The notes beneath the pieces were generated by a model. It had not been told where the DNA came from, ran no database searches, and worked only from the letters and a program-made list of their open reading frames with translations. A stretch of DNA of 14,777 nucleotides from Saccoglossus kowalevskii (taxonomy: Eukaryota; Hemichordata; Enteropneusta; Harrimaniidae). Each line of letters begins with the position of its first letter. The first letter of the stretch is position 1. The DNA lies in NCBI RefSeq assembly GCF_000003605.2, contig NW_003115393.1:1-14777 (forward strand), in the 5' to 3' direction. Below, piece by piece: positions 1-8,186 of this stretch. The translations under genes and the position numbers were made by a program.

Positions 1-542
1 AAAGCAGAGTATCACATGAGCTGGACTGACCGTAAAAATGATAGAAAACAGCATGCAAAGTTGGTAAAAGCGTGCGAAAGGTTGGCGGAGTTTCATGTAT
101 AGTTAACCTAAGCCATTGGAATGCCAACCCCGCAGTTAAATTTCGAAAACATTAAGTAAAAGTCAAGAAAATACCAGATATATAAGCAGATTATGGCAAC
201 TGCAAACCGTAAATCGAAGACAAACTGCTTGCAAAGTTTTCAAAAACGATTGCAAAGTTTGTAGATTCGTTTGGGAATGTTACATATGATATTATATTGA
301 CGGGTTCCATAGTCAAAAGTTCGAAAACGTAAAACAATATTTCGTAAATTGCCGTTAAAGTAGCGTACTATTATTCGCAGCATGTAGAGGGTCATAGGTC
401 AATTCAGGAAGTTACTCGTACAAACGCTATCTGCTTTAAAACAGTGTCAAACACGAAATAGTTGCCAGATCGAGCATATTTCAAATTGCGTAAGCAGTAG
501 TGTTGGTAGGTGACGAGACAAAGTTTAAAGTCAAGCTCAATC
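1..542 (+). repeat. Satellite unit U0 (3' part only)
   Basis: The window opens inside monomer A (1-178), then has monomer B (about 179-371) and monomer D (about 372-527), followed by the first bases of the next 5S-like segment. In monomer A it carries the GACCGTAAAAATG and GCGTGCGAAA variants also found in U8, U11 and U15. In monomer D it has GATCGAGCATATTTC and GTGACGAGAC, as U7 does. The C monomer and the spacer of this unit lie outside the window. Confidence 0.95.
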
Positions 543-585
543 GGGCATGGTTAGTTCTTGCATGGGAAGACTGCCTGAGAAAACC
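528..585 (+). pseudogene. 5S rRNA-derived segment, unit U1
   Basis: Degenerate relic of the 3' half of a 5S rRNA gene. The repeat consensus over these 57 positions aligns without gaps to an animal 5S gene (about nucleotides 49-105, recalled vertebrate sequence) with 45 identities. It covers box A (AAG..AAGC....TCGGGC), the intermediate element (TGGTTAGT) and box C (CTTG.ATGGGAGAC.GCCTG). The following AGCTAGGG then a T-run matches the 5S end and a Pol III stop. This copy has one extra A in ATGGGAAGA. The 5' half of 5S is not recognisable upstream, so no functional 5S RNA is expected. Confidence 0.85.
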
Positions 586-590
586 AGCTA

Positions 591-608
591 GGGAAATTGT
601 TTTTGTTT
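591..608 (+). terminator. T-run after the 5S-derived segment (Pol III-type stop, U1)
   Basis: GGGAAATTGTTTTTGTTTC directly follows the 5S-derived segment, at the place where a 5S gene has its oligo-T stop. The equivalent tract holds at least four consecutive Ts in all units except U6. It would act only if Pol III were recruited by the relic promoter, which is not shown. Confidence 0.45.
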
Positions 609-774
609 CATCACATACATATCAAAACATATGAGACAACGTTCGTGCATCTTTTTTTCACTGTAATGTCAATTATTTTTAGTAGAAACACATGGAAATT
701 TAGGCATGTTTTCAAGTTCATGAACATTTTTCCAATTTCTCTGTTATTTTTGGAGATCAAGTTGGTGATGATGT
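601..774 (+). repeat. T-rich spacer block E (U1 example)
   Basis: This stretch, present in every unit, shows no clear relation to the monomers. It contains CACATACATATC, a strongly conserved CATCTTTTTTTCACTG, the perfect 10-bp palindrome GTTCATGAAC (718-727) and ATTTTTGGAGATCAAGTTGG. Both strands lack stop codons in one frame for 60 or more codons, which gives recurrent open frames such as 597-794 on the plus strand and 611-925 on the minus strand. I see no known protein domain in them. In U13, 33 bp of the block are deleted. Confidence 0.7.
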
Positions 775-956
775 CGGCACATAGTGGGGTTTGACCTGTT
801 AACGTACCGTGAAAAGTCGTACAAAGTGAACGCAAAGTTGTGCAAAGTGATTGGAAAGTTTGTAGATATATTTGTATGCTTGACCTAACTTGTTGGCATA
901 TAGAAACCCGCAGTTGTAAAGTCAAATAAATGAATAAAAGCGAGATGAAAACAGCC
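775..956 (+). repeat. Satellite monomer C (~180-bp family, U1 example)
   Basis: First of four related monomers in the unit. ACCGTGAAAAGTCGTACAAAGTGAACGCAAAGTTG lines up with CCGTAAAAATGATAGAAAACAGCATGCAAAGTTG of monomer A. TGACCTAACTTGTTGGCATATAGAAACCCGCAGTTGTAAAG lines up with TAACCTAAGTCATTGGAATGCCAACCCCGCAGTTAAAT. Its GGAAAGTTTGTAGATATATTTG matches monomer B GCAAAGTTTGTAGATTCGTTTG. The GCAAAGTT landmark is at 832, against 1014 in A and 1190 in B. Confidence 0.75.
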
Positions 957-967
957 TATATAAGCAG
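957..967 (+). promoter_or_regulatory. Conserved TATA-like motif of monomer A
   Basis: TATATAAGCAG is identical in all 15 monomer A copies where it is fully visible, with starts at 957, 1915, 2872, 3829, 4775, 5732, 6687, 7643, 8601, 9557, 10502, 11457, 12381, 13329 and 14282. It looks like a TATA box, but no gene or transcript start can be assigned downstream. It may equally be a conserved protein-binding or nucleosome-phasing site, or simply a homogenised position. Confidence 0.35.
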
Positions 968-1137
968 AGTATCACATGAGCTGACTGGCCGTAAAAATGA
1001 TAGAAAACAGCATGCAAAGTTGGTAAAAGTGTTCGAAACGTTGGCGGAGTTACATGTATATTTAACCTAAGTCATTGGAATGCCAACCCCGCAGTTAAAT
1101 TTAGAAAACATTAAGTAATTGTCTGGAAAATGGCAGA
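957..1137 (+). repeat. Satellite monomer A (~180-bp family, U1 example)
   Basis: Begins with TATATAAGCAGAGTATCACATGAG and ends with the AAGT..AAG...AAATGCCAGA that leads into monomer B. It shares a start motif (TATATAAGCAG), CCG(T/C)AAA and TGCAAAGTT with B, and AACC.....CGCAGTT with C. Two main subtypes occur along the array: GACCGTAAAA with GCGTGCG, and GGCCGTATAA with GTGTTCG. Confidence 0.78.
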
Positions 1138-1331
1138 TATATAAGCAGATTATCGCAACTGCAAACCGCAAATCGAAGACAAACTGCTTGCAAAGTTTTG
1201 AAAAACGATTGCAAAGTTTGTAGATTCGTTTGGGAATGTTACATATGATATTATATTGACGGGTTCCATAGTCAAAAGTTCGAAAACGTAAAACAATATT
1301 TCGTAAATTGCCGTTAAAGTAGCGAACTATT
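1138..1331 (+). repeat. Satellite monomer B (~180-bp family, U1 example)
   Basis: Begins TATATAAGCAGATTAT, 181 bp after the equivalent start of A. TTGCAAAGTTTTGAAAAACGATTGCAAAGTTTGTAGAT resembles C, and AGTCAAAAGTTCGAAAACGTAAAAC resembles A (AGTTAAATTTCGAAAACATTAAG). The 11-bp deletion shared by U4 and U10 lies in this monomer. Confidence 0.75.
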
Positions 1332-1487
1332 ATTATTCGCAGCATGTATAGGTCATAGGTCAATTCAAGAAGTTACTCGTACAAACGCGATCAGGTTTAA
1401 AACTTTGTCAAACATGAAATAGTCGCCAACTGCAGTTATTTCCAATTGAGTAACCAGTATGGTTGGTAGGTGAAGAGACAAAGTTGA
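1332..1487 (+). repeat. Satellite monomer D (diverged, truncated, U1 example)
   Basis: The most diverged family member, about 155 bp, running directly into the 5S-derived segment. TATTCGCAG stands where A and B have TATAAGCAG. ACGCTATCAGGTTTAAAACAGTGTCAAAC parallels the GCATGCAAAGTTGGTAAAAGTGTTCGAAAC of A, and ACAAAGTTTAAAGTCAAG parallels the GCAGTTGTAAAGTCAAAT of C. Its shorter length fits loss of the 3' end where the 5S piece joined. Confidence 0.55.
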
Positions 1488-1544
1488 AAGTCAGTCTCAG
1501 ACGGGCATGGTTAGTTCTTGCATGGGATACTGCGTGAAAAAACC
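1488..1544 (+). pseudogene. 5S rRNA-derived segment, unit U2
   Basis: Same relic. Box A is altered (AAGTCAGTCTCAGACGGGC). Box C has two changes in its core (ATGGGATACTGCGTG), making it the copy least like 5S among the left-hand units. A run of ten Ts follows at about 1554-1563. Confidence 0.8.
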
Positions 1545-2458
1545 ATCTAGGGAATTTTTTTTTGTTTCATCACATACATATCCTCATATGAGACAACGTT
1601 CGTGCATCTTTTTTTCACTGTAATGTCAATTATTTTTAGTAGAAAAACATGGAAATTGAAGCATGTTTTCAAGTTCATGAACATTTTTCCAATTTCTCTG
1701 TTATTTTTGGAGATCAAGTTGGTGATGATGTCGGCCACATAGTGGGGTTTGACCTGTTAACGTACCGTGAAAAGTCGTACAAAGTGAACGCAAAGTTGTG
1801 CAAAGTGATTGGAAAGTTTGTAGATATATTTTTATGCTTGACCTAACTTGTTGGTATATAGAAACACGCAGTTATAAAGTCAAAGAAATGAATAAAAGCG
1901 AGATGAAAACAGCCTATATAAGCAGAGTATCACATGAGCTGACTGGCCGTAAAAATGATAGAAAACAGCATGCAAAGTTGGTAAAAGTGTTCGAAACGTT
2001 GGCGCAGTTACATGTATATTGAACCTAAGTCATTGGAATGCCAACCCCGCCGTTAAATTTCGAAAACATTAAGTAAAAGTCAAGAAAATGCCAGATATAT
2101 AAGCAGATTATGGCAACTGCAAATCGAAAATCGAAGACAAACAGCTTGCAAAGTTTTGAAAAACGATTGCAAAGTCTGTAGATTCTTTTGGGTATGTTAC
2201 ATATGATATTATTATGACGGGTTCCATAGTCAAAAGTTCGAGAACGTAAAACAATATTTCGTAAATTGCCGTTAAAGTAGCGTACTATTATTCACAGCAT
2301 GTAGCGGTCATAGGTCAATTCAAGAAGTTACTCGTACAAACGCTATCAGGTTTAAAACAGTATCAAACATGAAATAGCCGCCAATTCGAGAATATTTTAA
2401 ATTGCGTAACCAGTAGTGTTGGTAGGTGAAGAGACAAAGTTTAAAGTCAAGCTCAATC
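1503..2458 (+). repeat. Satellite unit U2 (956 bp)
   Basis: Complete unit. Its 5S-like segment is the most altered among the left-hand copies. The spacer reads TCCTCATATGAG where other copies read TCAAACATATGAG, and has GGAAATTGAAGC in place of GGAAATTTAGGC. One extra C in GTCGGCCACATAG breaks the reverse-strand open frame that most other units keep. Monomer B has the CTGTAGATTCTTTTGGG variant. Confidence 0.97.
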
Positions 2459-2500
2459 GGGCATGGCTAGTTCTTGCATGGGAGACTGCCTGAGAAAACC
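2444..2500 (+). pseudogene. 5S rRNA-derived segment, unit U3
   Basis: Same relic. Box C is intact (TTGCATGGGAGACTGCCTG) and the intermediate element is changed from GGTTAG to GGCTAG. The terminator-like run is TTTTATTT. Confidence 0.83.
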
Positions 2501-3415
2501 AGCTAGGGAAATTTTATTTGGTTTCATCACATACATATCAAACATATGAGACAACGTTCGTGCATTTTTTTTCACAGTAATGACAATTAGTTTTAGTAGA
2601 AAAACATGGAAATTTATGCATGTTTTCAAGTTCATGAACATTTTTCCAATTTCTCTATTGTTTTTTGGAGATCAAGTTGGTAATGATGTCGGCACATAGT
2701 GGGGTTTGACCTGTTAACGTACCGTGAAAAATCGTACAAAGTGAACGCAAAGTTGTGCAAAGTGATTGGAAAGTTTGTAGATATATTTTTATGCTTAACC
2801 TACCTTGTTGGTATATAGAAACCCGCAGTTGTAAAGTCGAATAAATGAATAAAAGCGAGATGAAAACAGCCTATATAAGCAGAGTATCACATGAGCTGAC
2901 TGGCCGTATAAATGATAGAAAACAGCATGAAAGTTGGTAAAAGTGTTCGAAACGTAGGTGGAGTTACATGTATATTTATCCTAAGTCACTGGAATGCCAA
3001 CCCCGCAGTTAAATTTCGAAAACATTAAGTAAAAATCAAGAAAATACCAGATATATGAGCAGATTATGGCAACTGCAAACCGAAAATCGAAGACAAACTG
3101 CTTGCAAAGTTTTGAAAAACGATTGCAAAGTTTGTAGATTCGTTTGGGAATGTTACATATGATATTATATTGACGGGTTCCATAGTCAAAAGGTCGAAAA
3201 CGTAAAAAAAATATTTCGTAAATTGTCGTTAAAGTAGCGTACGATTATTCGCAGCATGAATAGGTCATAGGTCAATTCAAGAAGTTACTCGTACAAACGC
3301 TATCTGGTTTAAAACAGTGTCAAACATGAAATAGTCGCCAACTCGAGTATATTTCAAATTGCGTAACCAATAGTGTTGGTAGGTGAAGAGACAAAGTTTG
3401 AAGTCAAGCTCAATC
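2459..3415 (+). repeat. Satellite unit U3 (957 bp)
   Basis: Complete unit. The spacer has several private changes (GCATTTTTTTTCACAGTAATGACAATTAG and ATTGTTTTTTGGAG), and the T-run after the 5S-like part is split as TTTTATTT. The TATA-like motif of monomer B is changed to TATATGAGCAG, while that of monomer A at 2872 is intact. Monomer A starts the GGCCGTATAAATG subtype that dominates U3-U6, U9, U10 and U14. Confidence 0.97.
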
Positions 3416-3457
3416 GGGCATGGTTAGTTCTTGCATGGGAGACTGCCTGAGAAAACC
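3401..3457 (+). pseudogene. 5S rRNA-derived segment, unit U4
   Basis: Matches the array consensus at every position: box A-like AAGTCAAGCTC, TCGGGCATGGTTAG, and box C-like TTGCATGGGAGACTGCCTG. Eight Ts follow shortly after. Confidence 0.85.
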
Positions 3458-4361
3458 AGCTAGGGAAATTTTTTTTGGTTTCATCACATACATATCAAAC
3501 ATATGAGACAACGTTCGTGCATCTTTTTTTCACTGTAATGTCAATTATTTTTAGTAGAAAAACATGGAAATTTAGGCATGTTTTCAAGTTCATGAACATT
3601 TTTCCAATTTCTCTATTATTTTTGGAGATCAAGTTGGTGATGATGTCGGCACATAGTGGGGTTTGCCCTGTTAACGTACCGTGAAAAGTCATACAAAGTG
3701 AACGCAAAGTTGTGCAAAGTGATTGGAAAGTTTGTAGATATATTTGTATGCTTGACCTAACTTGTTGGTATATAGAAACCCGCAGTTGTAAAGTCAAATA
3801 AATAATTAAAAGCGAGATGAAAACAGCGTATATAAGCAGAGTATCACATGAGCTGACTGGCCGTATAAATGATAGAAAACAGCATGCAAAGTTGTTAAAA
3901 GTGTTCGAAACTTTGGCGGAGTTACATGTATATTTAACCTAAGTCATTGGAATGCCAACCCCGCAGTTAAATTTCGAAAACATTAAGTAAAAGTCAAGAA
4001 TATGTCAGATATATAAGCAGATTATGGCAACTGCAAACCGAAAATCGAAGACAAACTGCTTGCAAAGTTTTGAAAAACGATTGCAAAGTTTGTAGATTCG
4101 TTTGGGAATGTTATATATGACGGGTTCCATAGTCAAAAGTTCGAAAACGTAAAACAATATTTTGTAAATTGCCGTTAAATTAGCGTACTATTATTCGCAG
4201 CATGTAGAGGTCATAGGTCAATTCAAGAAGTTACTCGTACAAACGCTATAAGGTTTAAAACAGTGTCAAACATGAAATAGTCGCCAGATCGAGTATATTT
4301 CAAATTGCGTAACCAGTAGTGTTGGTAGGTGAAGAGCCAAAGTTTAAAGTCAAGCTCAATC
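3416..4361 (+). repeat. Satellite unit U4 (946 bp, 11-bp deletion in monomer B)
   Basis: Complete unit, shortened because monomer B reads GTTATATATGACGGG at about 4109-4123, where the common form is GTTACATATGATATTATATTGACGGG. The same shortened form occurs only in U10. From here to U10, with the exception of U7, the B/D junction reads TTTGTAAATTGCCGTTAAATTA in place of TTCGTAAATTGCCGTTAAAGTA. Monomer C has GTCATACAAAG, as in U9, U10 and U11. Confidence 0.97.
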
Positions 4362-4403
4362 GGGCATGGTTAGTTCTTGCATGGGAGACTGCCTGAGAAA
4401 ACC
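4347..4403 (+). pseudogene. 5S rRNA-derived segment, unit U5
   Basis: Consensus copy of the 5S-derived segment with box A, intermediate element and box C positions unchanged. The downstream run is TTTTTGTTGG. Confidence 0.85.
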
Positions 4404-5318
4404 AGCTAGGGTAATTTTTGTTGGTTTCATCACATACATATCAAACATATGAGACAACGTTCGTGCATCTTTTTTTCACTGTAATGTCAATTATTTTTAG
4501 TAGAAAAACATGGAAATTTAGGCATGTTTTCAAGTTCATGAACATTTTTCCAATTTCTCTATTATTTTTGGAGATCAAGTTGGTGATGATGTCGGCACAT
4601 AGTGGGGTTTGACCTGTTAACGTACCGTGAAAAGTCGTACAAAGTGAACGCAAAGTTGTGCAAAGTGATTTGAAAGTTTGTACATATATTATTATGCTTG
4701 ACCTAACTTGTTGGCATATAGAAACCCGCAGTTGTAAAGTCAAATAAATGAATAAAAGCGAGATAAAAACAGCCTATATAAGCAGAGTATCACATGAGCT
4801 GACTGGCCGTATAAATGATAGAAAACAGCATGCAAAGTTGGTAAAAGTGTTCGAAACTTTGGCGGAGTTACATGTATATTTATCCTAAGTCATTGGAATG
4901 CCAACCCCGCAGTTAAATTTCGAAAACATTAAGTAAAAGTCAAGAAAATGCCAGATATATAAGCAGATTATGGCAACTGCAAACCGAAAATCGAAGACAA
5001 ACTGCTTGCAAAGTTTTGAAAAACGATTGCAAAGTTTGTCGATTCGTTTGGGAATGTTACATATGATATTATATTGACGGGTTCCATAGTCAAAAGTTCG
5101 AAAACGTAAAACAATACTTTGTAAATTGCCGTTAAATTAGCGTACTATTATTCGCAGCATGTAGAGGTCATAGGTCAATTCAAAAAGTTACTCGTACAAA
5201 CGCTATCAGGTTTAAAACAGTGTCAAACATGAAATAGTCGCCAGATCGAGTATATTTCAAATTGCGTAACCAGTAGTGTTGGTAGGTGAAGAGACAAAGT
5301 TTAAAGTCAAGCTCAATC
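4362..5318 (+). repeat. Satellite unit U5 (957 bp, near-twin of U6)
   Basis: Complete unit. It shares with the next unit the changes TTTGTCGATTCG and AATTCAAAAAGTTAC, which are seen in no other copy, and AATACTTTGTAAA, which is otherwise only in U10. Private changes are TTTGTACATATATTATTATG in monomer C and TATTTATCCTAAG in monomer A (the latter also in U3). Confidence 0.97.
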
Positions 5319-5360
5319 GGGCATGGTTAGTTCTTGCATGGGAGACTGCCTGAGAAAACC
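5304..5360 (+). pseudogene. 5S rRNA-derived segment, unit U6
   Basis: Consensus copy of the 5S-derived segment, but the following tract is TGTTTGTTTG, with no run of four Ts, so a Pol III stop is missing at the usual place. A seven-T run lies about 70 bp further on. Confidence 0.85.
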
Positions 5361-6275
5361 AGCTAGGAAAATGTTTGTTTGTTTCATCACATACATATCA
5401 AACATATGAGACAACGTTCGTGCATCTTTTTTTCACTGTAATGTCAATTATTTTTAGTAGAAAAACATGGAAATTTAGGCATGTTTTCAAGTTCATGAAC
5501 ATTTTTCCAATTTCTCTATTATTTTTGGAGATCAAGTTGGTGATGATGTCGGCACATAGTGGGGTTTGACTTGTTAACGAACCGTGAAAAGTCGTACAAA
5601 GTGAACGCAAAGTTGTGCAAAGTGATTGGAAAGTTTGTAGATATATTTGTATGCTTGACCTAACTTGTTGGCTTATAGAAACCCGCAGTTGTAAAGTCAA
5701 ATAAATGAATAAAAGCGAGATGAAAACAGCCTATATAAGCAGAGTATCACATGAGCTGACTGGCCGTATAAATGATAGAAAACAGCATGCAAAGTTGTTA
5801 AAAGTGTTCGAAACTTTGGCGGAGTTACATGTATATTTAACCTAAGTCATTGGAATGCCAACCCCGCAGTTAAATTTCGAAAACATTAAGTAAAAGTCAA
5901 GAAAATGCCAGATATATAAGCAGATTATGGCAACTGCAAACCGAAAATCGAAGACAAACTGCTTGCAAAGTTTTGAAAAACGATTGCAAAGTTTGTCGAT
6001 TCGTTTGGGAATGTTACATATGATATTATATTGACGGGTTCCATAGTCAAAAGTTCGAAAACGTAAAACAATACTTTGTAAATTGCCGTTAAATTAGCGT
6101 ACTATTATTCGCAGCATGTAGAGGTCATATGTCAATTCAAAAAGTTACTCGTACAAACGCTATCAGGTTTAAAACAGTGTCAAACATGAAATAGTCGCCA
6201 GATCGAGCATATTTCAAATTGCGTAACCAGTAGTGTGGATAGGTGAAGAGACAAAGTTGAAAGTCAAGATTAATC
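5319..6275 (+). repeat. Satellite unit U6 (957 bp, near-twin of U5)
   Basis: Complete unit. Its B and D monomers are almost the same as those of U5, which suggests a recent one-unit duplication or conversion. The T-run following the 5S-like part is broken (TGTTTGTTTG), so this is the copy with the poorest Pol III terminator. It has private GTTGGCTTATAG in monomer C and TGTGGATAGGTG near the end of monomer D. Confidence 0.97.
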
Positions 6276-6316
6276 GGGCATGGTTAGTTCTTGCATGGGA
6301 GACTGCTGAGAAAACC
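6261..6316 (+). pseudogene. 5S rRNA-derived segment, unit U7
   Basis: 5S-derived segment with AAGATTAATCGGG in box A and one base lost from box C (GACTGCTGAG for GACTGCCTGAG). The T-run after it has eight Ts. Confidence 0.82.
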
Positions 6317-7231
6317 AGCTAGGGAATTTTTTTTGGTTTCATCACATACATATCAAACATATGAGACAATGTTCGTGCATCTTTTTTTCACTGTCATGTC
6401 AATTATTTTTAGTAGAAAAACATGGAAATTTAGGCATGTTTTCAAGTTCATGAACATTTTTCCAATTTCTCTGTTATTTTTGGAGATCAAGTTGGTGATG
6501 ATGTCGGCACATAGTGGGGTTTGACCTGTTAACGTACCGTGAAAAGTCGTACAAAGTGAACGCAAAGTTGTGCAAAGTGATTGGAAAGTTTGTAGATATA
6601 TTTGTATGCATGACCTACCTTGTTGGCATATAGAAACCCGCAGTTGTAAAGTCAAATAAATGAATGAAAGCGAGATGAAAACAGCCTATATAAGCAGAGT
6701 ATCGCATGAGCTGACTGACCACAAAAATGATAGAAAACAGCATGCAAAGTTGGTAAAAGCGTGCGAAACGTTGGCGGAGATTCATGTATATTTAACCTAA
6801 GTCATTGGAATGCCAACCCCGCAGTTAAATTTCGAAAACATTAAGTAAAAGTCAAGAAAATGCCAGATATATAAGCAGATTATGGCAACTGCAAACCGTA
6901 AATCGAAGACACACTGCTTGCAAAGTTTTGAAAAACGATTGCAAAGTTTGTAGATTCGTTTGGGAATGTTACATATGATATTATATTGATGGGTTACATA
7001 GTCAAAAGTTCGAAAACTTAAAAAAATATTTGCGGTAAATTGCCGTTAAAGTAGCGTACTATTATTCACAGCATGTAGAGGTCATAGGTCAATTCAAGAA
7101 GTTACTCGTACAAACGCTATCAGTTTAAAACAGTGTCAAACATGAAATAGTCGCCAGATCGAGCATATTTCAAATTGCGTAAACAGTAGTGTTGGTAGGT
7201 GACGAGACAAAGTTTAAAGTCAAGCTCAATC
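6276..7231 (+). repeat. Satellite unit U7 (956 bp)
   Basis: Complete unit of a different subtype from its neighbours. Monomer A has GACCACAAAAATG and GCGTGCGAAACG, and the B/D junction is of the GTAAAGTAGCG type with an altered ATTTGCGGTAAA. Monomer D has GACGAGAC, as in U0. The conserved A-monomer motif carries its only internal change here (ATCGCATGAG). One C is missing from the box-C-like GCCTG. Confidence 0.97.
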
Positions 7232-7273
7232 GGGCATGGTTAGTTCTTGCATGGGAGACTGCTAGAGAAAACC
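7217..7273 (+). pseudogene. 5S rRNA-derived segment, unit U8
   Basis: 5S-derived segment with consensus box A and intermediate element. The end of box C reads GACTGCTAGAG. Seven Ts follow. Confidence 0.83.
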
Positions 7274-8186
7274 AGCTAGGGAATTTTTTTGGTTTCATCA
7301 CATACATATCAAACATATGAGACAACGTTCGTGCATCTTTTTTTCACTGTAATGTCAATTATTTTTAGTAGACAAACATGGAAATTTAGGCATGTTTTCA
7401 AGTTCCTGAACATTTTTCCAATTTCTCTATTATTTTTGGAGATCAAGTTGGTGATGATGTTGGCACATAGTGGGGTTTGACCTGTTAACGTAGCGTGAAA
7501 TTTCGTACAAAGTGAACGCAAAGTTGTGCAAAGTGATTGGCAAGTTTGTAGACATATTTGTATGCTTGACCTAAATTGTTGGCATATAGAAACCCGCAGT
7601 TGTAAAGTCAAATAAATGAATAAAAGCGAGATGAAAACAGCCTATATAAGCAGAGTATCACATGAGCTGACTGACCGTAAAAATGATAGAAAACAGCATG
7701 CAAAGTTGGTAAAAGCGAGCGAAACGTTGGCGGAGTTTCATGTATATTTAACCTAAGTCATTGGAATGCCAACCCCGCAGTTAAATTTCGAAAACATTAA
7801 GTAATAGTCAAGAAAATGCCAGATATAGAAGCAGATTATGGCAACTGCAAACCGAAAATCGAAGACAAACTGCTTGCAAAGTTTTGAAAAGCGATTGCAA
7901 AGTTTGTAGATTCGTTTGGGAATGTTACATATGATATTATATTGACGGGTTCCATAGTCAAAAGTTCGAAAACGTAAAACAATATTTTGTAAATTGCCGT
8001 TAAATTATCGTACTATTATTCGCAGCATGTAAAGGTCATAGGTCAATTCAAGAAGTTACTCTTACAAGCGCTATCATGTTTAAAACAGTGTCAAACATGA
8101 AATATGCGCCAATTCGAGAATATTTCAAATTGCGTAACCATTTTTGTTGGTAGGTGAATAGACAAAGTTTAAAGTCAAGCTCAATC
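7232..8186 (+). repeat. Satellite unit U8 (955 bp, sister of U15)
   Basis: Complete unit. It shares with U15, and only U15, the variants GTTCCTGAAC, GATGATGTTGGCAC, GTAGCGTGAAATTTCGTAC and AAGTAATAGTCAAG, although nearly seven units separate the two. The monomer-B TATA-like motif is broken (TATAGAAGCAG). Monomer D has ACCATTTTTGTTGG where most copies have ACCAGTAGTGTTGG. Confidence 0.97.

Larger units (their letters stand above)
543..1502 (+). repeat. Satellite unit U1 (960 bp, reference for internal structure)
   Basis: Complete unit, used here to define the internal blocks: 5S-like segment 528-585, T-rich spacer about 601-774, monomer C 775-956, A 957-1137, B 1138-1331 and D 1332-1487. It carries the rarer monomer-A ending AAGTAATTGTCTGG (also in U10, U13, U14), plus TATCGCAACTG and GTAGCGAACTATT, which are shared only with U13, twelve units away. 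It has an extra ATT in the ACTATTATTATTCG tract. Confidence 0.97.

Noticed and set aside
480-530. 5' half of the 5S rRNA gene upstream of the relic
   Set aside because: Bases before AAGTCAAG show no convincing alignment with 5S nucleotides 1-48, and they align better with monomer D of the satellite family.
597-794. Plus-strand frames of about 63-77 codons in the spacer of most units
   Set aside because: They are antisense to the other recurrent frame, start at different points from copy to copy, have no recognisable domain, and lie in AT-rich satellite DNA.
957-1000. LTR promoter, because TATATAAGCAG resembles LTR TATA boxes
   Set aside because: There is no TG...CA ended long repeat, primer-binding site, polypurine tract or retroelement protein. 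The motif is a monomer landmark that recurs about 181 bp later.
1218-1240. Possible CENP-B box around GATTCGTTTGGGAATG in monomer B
   Set aside because: It has TTCG but lacks the required A and CGGG positions of the NTTCGNNNNANNCGGGN core unless gaps are allowed. Other TTCG sites (for example GTTCGAAACGTTGGCGG) fail too.
1270-1290. tRNA-like box B (AAGTTCGAAAACG) suggesting a tRNA-derived SINE
   Set aside because: Only GTTCGA matches, there is no box A at a proper distance, and no cloverleaf can be drawn.
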